This document shows positions 58,249 through 64,000 of a stretch of 64,000 nucleotides of DNA, piece after piece (within the stretch, counting starts at the first letter, position 1; every line of letters begins with the position of its first letter). The DNA is taken from NCBI GenBank assembly GCA_021404565.1, contig JAAWWF010000006.1, positions 1-64,000 of the forward strand, written 5' to 3'. The notes under the pieces are model-generated. The model was not told the origin of the DNA. It saw nothing but the letters and a program-made list of their open reading frames with translations, and ran no database searches. The position numbers were made by a program, and so were the translations under genes. The stretch comes from Roseivirga sp. Lineage in GTDB: Bacteria; Bacteroidota; Bacteroidia; Cytophagales; Cyclobacteriaceae.

Positions 58249-58902
58249 ACGCCTGAACTCAGACTGAAAAGCAGCTTTGATCACAACTTCGTCCTGGTCT
58301 GCCGGATGGTTAAAACGAAGCTGACCGGCATGAAGCAGCATCGTGGTCATCTCCCATTTTTCCTTGAACAAACGATTCTGCTTGTTGCAGCCGTGCGGTC
58401 TGTCTCCGATAATCGGGTGCAGAATATGGGCAAAATGCTTCCGGATTTGATGCATCCTGCCTGTTTCCGGCTTTACAGCCACTAACGAATAACGTGAGGT
58501 AGGGTGCTTGCCAAAGGGAACCGCTATTTCCGTTCTTTCCAGCGTTTGGTAATGGGTCACGGCATCCTGCTCTTTACCCTTGTCATTGGTCAGCGCATAA
58601 TCGATGGTTCCACCATCCTCTGTATAGCCTCGCACGATCGCGATATAGTCCTTTTGTATCTTTCTTTCTGAAAAAACCTGTTGCATATGCCTGAGTGTAT
58701 CTGTATCAAGGGCAAAGAGCAGTACTCCCGAAGTTTTTCTGTCGAGCCTATGAACAGGATACACATGCCGATCGAGCTGATTGCGAAGCTCCTGTACTGC
58801 AAAAGTATCTGCATTGGTAGCGATAGGAGAGCGGTGGACCAGCAGGCCATGTGGCTTGTTAATGGCCACCAGAGATTCGTCTTGGTATAGGATTTCCAGC
58901 AC
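58216..58902 (-). CDS. truC: RluA-family pseudouridine synthase, TruC-like
   Basis: Converts uridine to pseudouridine in RNA; the TruC group modifies position 65 of tRNAs. Catalytic Asp54 sits in HRLDRKTSG. Family signatures are INKPHGLLVHRS at residues 14-25, ETGRMHQIRKHFAHI, and PIIGDRPHGCNKQNR, the last typical of TruC. The 228-residue length without an S4 domain also fits TruC rather than RluA/C/D. Its 3' end overlaps the second PPK2 gene. Confidence 0.87.
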   Translation of the reverse strand: MLEILYQDESLVAINKPHGLLVHRSPIATNADTFAVQELRNQLDRHVYPVHRLDRKTSGVLLFALDTDTLRHMQQVFSERKIQKDYIAIVRGYTEDGGTIDYALTNDKGKEQDAVTHYQTLERTEIAVPFGKHPTSRYSLVAVKPETGRMHQIRKHFAHILHPIIGDRPHGCNKQNRLFKEKWEMTTMLLHAGQLRFNHPADQDEVVIKAAFQSEFRRSINLLGFERF

Positions 58903-58921
58903 GCTGATTGGTCAAATATGC

Positions 58922-59131
58922 CTAAGAGAATGGATTAGTATCAATAATCTCTTTAACCCTGCCTACCTCACCACTGGTCAGTCGGACCTTGATGCCATGG
59001 CTATGTTTAGGCGCGCTGGTCAAGATATCTTTCACAAAACCATGAGTCAACTTACCTGAGCGCTGGTCTTTCTTCAGTACTATCTTTACCTCACTACCGG
59101 GATCAATATCTTCTCTGCGGGTACCATTCAT
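58922..59131 (-). CDS. YwbE family protein
   Basis: A 69-residue protein matching YwbE/DUF2196 over its full length: RREDIDPGSEVKIVLKKDQ at the start, then GKLTHGFVKDILT and HGIKVRLTSGEVGRV. Family function is not known; the fold is a small beta barrel. It lies 19 bp upstream of the truC-like gene on the same strand and may share its transcript. Confidence 0.93.
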   Translation of the reverse strand: MNGTRREDIDPGSEVKIVLKKDQRSGKLTHGFVKDILTSAPKHSHGIKVRLTSGEVGRVKEIIDTNPFS

Positions 59132-59207
59132 AGTGCGAAGTTAAATCACCGGGTCATGAAAACCCACGACTATTTTTTATCTGATATCATCAGTAGCATT
59201 TATAAGC

Positions 59208-59771
59208 TTAATCGTCTCCTTCTTTCATAGCCTTCAATATCTCACTAAGGTTCCTCATTCTCCTCCCATACATCTGCCTGACGTATAGACTAACTGAGCA
59301 AATGATAGAGATAGAGAGCAACAGCAGCAGTTGCCCAGACCCATCTTCGACAAACCACCTGAGCGTTATAGATCCAACCTTCATGTAATTAATCGTCAGA
59401 TCGGTAACTATCAAAAGTAGTCCTGTTAAAACGATAAGGCCGTTCGAAAAAGCTCTCAGGAAACTGATCGATCTCTTGAGAAAAATCCTGTTGTTATGAG
59501 TGAGGTCAATGGTGCCTACTTTCCAATAACCGTAGTAACTGAAGCTACCTCCCAGCATTGTGGTGGTTAACAGGAGGTAACGTACTTCAGCCTCTAAAAC
59601 TGAACCTGACAGGAGCAAAACAAGCGCGATGATTGCGGTTACGACAATTTCGGCCATTAGTATTCTTTTAAAGTATCCGAGCTCAAACCCGGATTTTGAC
59701 TTAATGTCTCTGTCGAAAACGATATTGCTGCCTTGACTTGCGGCTCCACTCCATATATCTTCAATATCCAT
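59208..59771 (-). CDS. Four-helix membrane protein, possible anti-sigma partner
   Basis: A 187-residue protein with about four membrane segments (near residues 39-57, 63-83, 108-128 and 145-165) and a charged tail (RRMRNLSEILKAMKEGDD). No named domain is recognised. It overlaps the end of the upstream ECF sigma factor gene by 11 bp, a typical arrangement for sigma/anti-sigma pairs, but the N-terminal cytoplasmic part (about 38 residues) lacks the zinc-binding HxxxCxxC motif of common anti-sigma factors. An anti-sigma role is inferred only from the overlap. Confidence 0.72.
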   Translation of the reverse strand: MDIEDIWSGAASQGSNIVFDRDIKSKSGFELGYFKRILMAEIVVTAIIALVLLLSGSVLEAEVRYLLLTTTMLGGSFSYYGYWKVGTIDLTHNNRIFLKRSISFLRAFSNGLIVLTGLLLIVTDLTINYMKVGSITLRWFVEDGSGQLLLLLSISIICSVSLYVRQMYGRRMRNLSEILKAMKEGDD

Positions 59772-60264
59772 GGTTAATCTTCTTTTTCAGTTCAATCTTA
59801 ATTCTGTTAATTTTTACCCCAATGTTGCTCTGGGTCAATCCGGTAATTTCAGCGATTTCCTCATAGCTTCTTTTGTCCAGGTAGAGCATAATAACTGCTC
59901 TGTTGATAGGCTTGAGTTTCCTGATAGCTTCGTATAACTTCTCTGCCATTGCATTGGGCTGGGAATCATGAGATAAATCCGCCCCTGTCATGACTGCTTC
60001 GTCTGAAAGCCTCACTTGTTGTACCGTTTTCTTTTTCTCTTTGCCGATATGATAGAGGCACATATTCACAGTGATGCGATAAATCCAGGTGGTGATTTTC
60101 GATTTGGCCTGAAAGCCCTTTAGTGACTTCCATACCTGGATGGATACTTCCTGAACCAAATCATTCAGTTCGTCAGGGTCATCGGTAAATCCTGCACAGA
60201 TCCTTCTTATGTAAGGCAGATGCTTCCTGATAATGTCCTCTCTGGCGGTCCCTTCTATAGCCAT
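59761..60264 (-). CDS. ECF-type RNA polymerase sigma factor
   Basis: Sigma-70 family regulator of about 167 residues with region 2 (DELNDLVQEVSIQVWKSL ... SKITTWIYRITVNMC) and region 4 (LKPINRAVIMLYLDKRSYEEIAEITGLTQSNIGVKINRIK). It directs RNA polymerase to a specific promoter set. The start at ATG 60264 was chosen because an earlier in-frame ATG at 60348 would leave only 11 bp to the divergent amidohydrolase gene and adds 28 residues unlike the family. The downstream overlapping membrane protein gene is its likely partner. Confidence 0.9.
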   Translation of the reverse strand: MAIEGTAREDIIRKHLPYIRRICAGFTDDPDELNDLVQEVSIQVWKSLKGFQAKSKITTWIYRITVNMCLYHIGKEKKKTVQQVRLSDEAVMTGADLSHDSQPNAMAEKLYEAIRKLKPINRAVIMLYLDKRSYEEIAEITGLTQSNIGVKINRIKIELKKKINHGY

Positions 60265-60359
60265 TTGTCTATAGGATAAAAAAAAGTCGAAAAACTTACA
60301 CCTTGTTGTAAGAAATCGATGGGGCTGCTTCTCATATAGCCGAATCAAAACAAAAACAG

Positions 60360-61772
60360 ATGAAATTCATAACAACACTCTTTTTGCTGTCGATAACCCT
60401 TTCTGTTATGGGGCAGCAGCGGGTCATTACCAATACGCATGTAGTAGATGTAAGCAGGGGTCAGCTTATTGAAAACCGGGATGTTTATATCACCGAAGGC
60501 AAAATCAGTGCTATCAAAAAGCACAAACCGCAAATTACCTACTCAGGCATGGAGGTCACCGATGGTACTGATAAGTACCTGATACCAGGGCTGATAGACT
60601 CTCATGTTCATGTGGCCATAGGTCCGGTAAAAGTAAGAATGGACGATCAGACTCCTGTAATATACCTGGAGCTGGAAAAGGAATATGCAGAAAGAACTGC
60701 GAACCTGTTGATTGCTTATGGCGTAACGACCGCGCGTGACCCGGGAGGTTTAACCGAAGTAACGGTGGGCACCAAAAAAGCAATAGCACGCGGTGAAATC
60801 CTGGGTCCTGAATTCTCTGTGGCAGGTAGTATCCTGGATACGCTGGCTTTTGAAAATTTAACCACCACTGTCAAAAATAAGGCTGAAATTCTGGCTGAAG
60901 TAAAGCGTCAGAAAGCAGCGGGGGTAGATTGGGTCAAGCTCTATACCAGCCTTTCTCCGGAGTTGCTTAAAGCTGGCATCGATGCAGCCCGAGACAACGG
61001 ACTTAAGTCAGTGTCTCATCTCCATACTACCTCCTGGACAGAAGCTGCCAGACTGGGGCTCGACAATATTGTCCATATCATTCCCGGGAGTAACAAATTG
61101 TTGCCTGAAGCCAAAAGAAGTGAGTATGAAAAATTTGAGGCTTTGGGAGCAATTGCCTTTTACAAATGGTTTGAATACGTTGATCTGGATAGCCCTGAAA
61201 TAGCAGACATGCTGGAGGCTATGTCGAAAAACAAGGTGACACTGGACCCGACCTTAGTGCCTTTTCACGCAGCATTTTTTGGCAATAAAAATATCTATCA
61301 ATCCAAAGCCGAACTGCAGTACATGCCGGAGGCCATGACCAATAACTGGAAGACCACCTTCAATTTCAACCTGGGCTGGAAGGAGCATGATTTTACGGCT
61401 GCTCAGGCTGTCTGGCCAAAAGTTGAAAAGTTGGTGCGAATGCTGCATGAAAAGGGGATTATGATGACCACAGGAACCGATGCCAATAACCCCTGGGTAG
61501 TACCGGGTTCAAGTTTGCATGACGAACTCGAAGTGTTGGTAAAATGCGGACTGACCAGCACAGAGGTGTTGAAAATGGCAACTATCCATGGGGCAAAACT
61601 GATTGGCATGGAAAAGAGAGTGGGTCAGGTCAAAAAAGGCTTTGAGGCAGATTTAGTGCTGCTCAACGGCAATCCCTTTGAAGATATAGCTAATACAAAA
61701 AACATCGAGACTGTATTTGTAAATGGCAAACCAGTGAACTCGAAGGCTGTGCTTGAAAAACTAAAGAGATGA
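60360..61772 (+). CDS. Secreted amidohydrolase (imidazolonepropionase-like)
   Basis: A 470-residue metal-dependent hydrolase with a signal peptide (residues 1-18). Predicted metal ligands are His82 and His84 (DSHVHV), Lys193 (WVKLYTS), His220/His222 (SHLH), His239 and Asp374 (TGTDANNP). The C-terminal segment GFEADLVLLNGNP is standard for the superfamily. The substrate cannot be told; relatives cleave cyclic amides or dipeptides. The gene is divergent from the ECF sigma factor and could be under its control. Confidence 0.9.
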   Translation: MKFITTLFLLSITLSVMGQQRVITNTHVVDVSRGQLIENRDVYITEGKISAIKKHKPQITYSGMEVTDGTDKYLIPGLIDSHVHVAIGPVKVRMDDQTPVIYLELEKEYAERTANLLIAYGVTTARDPGGLTEVTVGTKKAIARGEILGPEFSVAGSILDTLAFENLTTTVKNKAEILAEVKRQKAAGVDWVKLYTSLSPELLKAGIDAARDNGLKSVSHLHTTSWTEAARLGLDNIVHIIPGSNKLLPEAKRSEYEKFEALGAIAFYKWFEYVDLDSPEIADMLEAMSKNKVTLDPTLVPFHAAFFGNKNIYQSKAELQYMPEAMTNNWKTTFNFNLGWKEHDFTAAQAVWPKVEKLVRMLHEKGIMMTTGTDANNPWVVPGSSLHDELEVLVKCGLTSTEVLKMATIHGAKLIGMEKRVGQVKKGFEADLVLLNGNPFEDIANTKNIETVFVNGKPVNSKAVLEKLKR

Positions 61773-61785
61773 ACCTGGCCTTATT

Positions 61786-61819
61786 TCCCTGGCCCACCTA
61801 TTAATTCGTGCGCCAGGGA
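61786..61819. terminator. Weak hairpin between convergent genes
   Basis: TCCCTGGC (61786-61793) pairs with GCCAGGGA (61812-61819) across an 18-nt loop, between the convergent amidohydrolase and pntB genes. No clear T-run follows, so termination activity is uncertain. Confidence 0.35.
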
Positions 61820-61851
61820 TTAGTCTTGAGACCATTTCATTTTTCAGGCTC

Positions 61852-63261
61852 TTACAAATTCTTTACCTCGGCAATCAGTTTTTCCAGAGAGTCTTTTGCA
61901 TCCCCGAACAGCATGCGATTCTTTTCATGGAAGAAAAGCTCATTTTCGATGCCTGCATAACCCTTGCCCATACTACGTTTCATCACAATGATATTCTTGG
62001 CATCCAGGGCTTTGATAATAGGCATGCCATAAATAGGACTGGAAGGATCAGTCTCAGCGGCAGGGTTGACCACATCATTGGCCCCAATTACCAGTACCAC
62101 ATCTGTACTGGCCATATCGCCATTGGCATCTTCCATTTCCTGAAGTTTGGGGTAGGGCACATCAGCTTCCGCCAGTAGTACGTTCATATGGCCAGGCATA
62201 CGGCCTGCTACGGGGTGCACGGCATAATTAAATTCTACTCCCTTGTCTTCCAGAATCTTCTCCAGGTTGTGCACCGTATGCTGGGCCTGGGCAACTGCCA
62301 GCCCATAACCGGGCACTACAGACACTTTGTTGGCATAAGCAAGTAAAATGGCCGCATCGGTGGCCGTAATTTCTTTGATAGTTCCCTGCTCACTGTCTTT
62401 ACCCGCTGCTGCACCACCGCCACCAAAGGAGCCAATGATTACATTCATAAGCGATCGGTTCATGGCAGTGCACATCAACACTGTTAAAATAGTACCGGCT
62501 GAGCCTACAAGGATACCTCCCGTAAGCATGGCCTGGTTGCCATAAAGGAAACCACCAAAGGCCGCAGCCACACCGGTAAAGCTGTTGAGAAGAGAGATAA
62601 CGACCGGCATATCAGCACCGCCAATGGGCATTACAAAGAGAATACCGTAGAGCAGCGAAAGTGTTAGCAGGATGTACAGGTACATCGGTTCCGGAGATGC
62701 CATGGTAGCCATGTAAATGCCCAGGCCTAAAATGGCCAATAACAGGCCAATGTTGATCACTTGTCCTCCGGGGAAAGCCTTGTCACCGATTTTGCCCTCG
62801 AGCTTGCCGTAGGCGATGATACTACCTGCAAAAGAGACAGCACCAATGATTAAACCGAGTATGATCACGATGAGCATGCCCATCTCAAAAGTTCCACTAT
62901 GGCTGATATGGTCAAATTCGACAATGGAAATCACGGCAGCACAAGCGCCACCCATACCATTGAAGAAGGACACCATTTGAGGCATCGCGGTCATTTTTAC
63001 CTTCAGAGCCATGCGCATGCCTATAACAGTTCCTACCACCAGACCACCGAGTATCAGCCCGTAATTGAGCATTTTGTCAGAGGAAAGCTCTTCTTTAAAC
63101 AGAATGGTGGCCAGAATGGCCAGGCCCATACCATAGGCCGCATATAAGTTTCCTTTTCTTGCTTTGTCTGGGCTGCTGAGCATTTTCAGTCCCAAAATGA
63201 AAGTAACAGAAGCAATGAGGTAGCAAATCTCCAGTATGCTGTTTTGTAGTAATTCAGTCAT
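61852..63261 (-). CDS. pntB: NAD(P) transhydrogenase subunit beta
   Basis: Proton-translocating Re/Si-specific transhydrogenase, NADP-binding subunit (469 residues), in the inner membrane. The first ~280 residues are membrane helices (e.g. NLYAAYGMGLAILATILF). The C-terminal NADP domain shows VPGYGLAVAQAQHTV, HPVAGRMPGHMNVLLAEA and DVVLVIGANDVVNP. It is the last gene of pntAA-pntAB-pntB, 6 bp after pntAB. The enzyme makes NADPH from NADH using the proton gradient. Confidence 0.97.
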   Translation of the reverse strand: MTELLQNSILEICYLIASVTFILGLKMLSSPDKARKGNLYAAYGMGLAILATILFKEELSSDKMLNYGLILGGLVVGTVIGMRMALKVKMTAMPQMVSFFNGMGGACAAVISIVEFDHISHSGTFEMGMLIVIILGLIIGAVSFAGSIIAYGKLEGKIGDKAFPGGQVINIGLLLAILGLGIYMATMASPEPMYLYILLTLSLLYGILFVMPIGGADMPVVISLLNSFTGVAAAFGGFLYGNQAMLTGGILVGSAGTILTVLMCTAMNRSLMNVIIGSFGGGGAAAGKDSEQGTIKEITATDAAILLAYANKVSVVPGYGLAVAQAQHTVHNLEKILEDKGVEFNYAVHPVAGRMPGHMNVLLAEADVPYPKLQEMEDANGDMASTDVVLVIGANDVVNPAAETDPSSPIYGMPIIKALDAKNIIVMKRSMGKGYAGIENELFFHEKNRMLFGDAKDSLEKLIAEVKNL

Positions 63262-63267
63262 GGCTCC

Positions 63268-63582
63268 TTATTTCTTTTCCTTCTTCTTAAACATTTCCAG
63301 CATGCGGTTGGTCACCACAAAACCACCCACCACATTGAGCGTGCCCAGTACTACAGCGAGAAAGCCCAGAATCAGGGCGAAGTAGTTATCCGGTTCTGCT
63401 TCCAGCATAATGATGATGGAGCCGATAATCACCACCCCGTGAATGGCATTGGCACCCGACATAAGCGGAGTATGCAGCACGGCTGGTACATTGGAAATCA
63501 CCTCAATTCCTAAAAAAATGGAGACGATGATCAGGAAGATAAACTCCCTGTTTTCATAAAAAAGAGATAAGGCACTATCCAT
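63268..63582 (-). CDS. pntAB: NAD(P) transhydrogenase subunit alpha, membrane part
   Basis: A 104-residue protein with three membrane segments, including FIFLIIVSIFLGIEVISNVP and YFALILGFLAVVLGTLNVVG. It corresponds to the membrane end of PntA of E. coli, encoded separately here as in Rhodospirillum rubrum and many other bacteria. It is 3 bp downstream of pntAA and 6 bp upstream of pntB. Confidence 0.95.
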   Translation of the reverse strand: MDSALSLFYENREFIFLIIVSIFLGIEVISNVPAVLHTPLMSGANAIHGVVIIGSIIIMLEAEPDNYFALILGFLAVVLGTLNVVGGFVVTNRMLEMFKKKEKK

Positions 63583-63585
63583 GGA

Positions 63586-64000
63586 TTAAGCGTTTTCAGT
63601 TGGGAAGAGGATATTTTTAACACGTTCGCTCATGACTGCCTTGTCGTGAGTAACGCAGGTATTGGCTACAATGTCGTCTTCAAAGTTGAGGTTGAGAGCA
63701 CCTTCATCACCAATGATAAGCTTGGTGAAGTTGACTACATTTTTACCGAACATTTTACTGGCATCCATAGGCAGGGTAGAGGCCAGGTTGGAGTTGCCGA
63801 TAATGGTCACTCCATGCTTCTGAACAATTTTGTCGTTTTCTGTGCCCTCGCAGTTGCCACCGGTAGAGGCTGCCAGGTCTACTATGACAGAGCCGGGCTG
63901 CATGCGCTTTACGGTGTCTTCTGTAATCAGCACGGGGGCCTTTCTGCCCGGGATTTGGGCCGTGGTAATGACGATGTTGGCTTTACTGGCATGCTCTTGT
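63586..64000 (-). CDS. pntAA: NAD(P) transhydrogenase subunit alpha, NAD-binding part (5' end outside window)
   Basis: C-terminal ~138 residues of the soluble NAD-binding subunit; the gene continues past the right edge. Signatures seen are NIVITTAQIPGRKAP (just inside the edge), VIVDLAASTGGNCEGT and GVTIIGNSNLASTLP, all typical of PntAA. A GTG at 63933 is internal and not the start. It is the first gene of the operon with pntAB and pntB. Confidence 0.95.
   Translation of the reverse strand, partial: QEHASKANIVITTAQIPGRKAPVLITEDTVKRMQPGSVIVDLAASTGGNCEGTENDKIVQKHGVTIIGNSNLASTLPMDASKMFGKNVVNFTKLIIGDEGALNLNFEDDIVANTCVTHDKAVMSERVKNILFPTENA

Noticed and set aside
60265-60348. Longer N-terminus for the sigma factor from ATG 60348, and a minus-strand TGTAAG ... 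CTATAG promoter at 60269-60300
   Set aside because: The longer start leaves no room for divergent promoters, and the proposed -10 would lie only 5 bp before ATG 60264. The dyad CTTACA-N6-TGTAAG (60295-60312) remains of uncertain meaning.

Overview
The window comes from a Bacteroidota genome, most likely a gliding or surface-living marine member of the Cytophagia/Cytophagales. The evidence is four large surface proteins, at least three of them ending in a type A type IX secretion (T9SS) sorting domain; SprB-type repeats; a hybrid two-component sensor with Reg_prop and Y_Y_Y domains; Bacteroidota-style TAnnTTTG promoter boxes; and weak Shine-Dalgarno signals. No rRNA, tRNA, insertion sequence or CRISPR array was recognised. 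The first ~60 bases look like an error-rich contig end broken inside a repeat, and the last gene runs off the right edge.

Left two thirds (1-44140) are one adhesin island, all on the plus strand. It holds the 3' end of a first cadherin/Ig adhesin (to 2857), then a membrane hybrid histidine kinase with a LuxR-type instead of an AraC-type output domain (3069-6935). A 930-bp non-coding region follows, dense in direct repeats, palindromes and a 43-bp-period array. Then come an 82-residue free-standing LuxR-type HTH protein (7866-8114), a second giant adhesin (8359-26576, split by a 10-bp deletion at about 19520) and a third giant adhesin of 5707 residues (27017-44140). The adhesins are mosaics of cadherin repeats, 101-residue Ig cassettes and, in the two giants, twelve copies of an unusual module in which an NHL-type beta-propeller sits inside a split Ig-like (He_PIG/CADG-like) domain. 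All three end in a cassette of exactly 570 bp carrying the T9SS signal. The 19-bp dyad ACTACCCA-N3-TGGGTAGT lies in front of both the small LuxR gene and the second adhesin. The kinase and the small regulator share the same predicted DNA-reading helix, so the kinase, small regulator and adhesins may form one regulon.

Right third (44235-64000) is mostly ordinary chromosome: an M3 oligopeptidase, a beta-helical probable T9SS protein, a CHRD-like lipoprotein, a DUF2461 protein, an LruC-domain lipoprotein, trpS, a DUF1573 protein, an unrecognised secreted protein, a tandem pair of PPK2 polyphosphate kinases, a TruC-like pseudouridine synthase, YwbE, an ECF sigma factor overlapping a four-helix membrane protein, a secreted amidohydrolase, and the three-gene NAD(P) transhydrogenase operon (pntAA partial, pntAB, pntB).

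The part most likely to be new is 6936-8358 together with the nested propeller-in-Ig adhesins it precedes. All comparisons were made by eye on the sequence; no database search was run.
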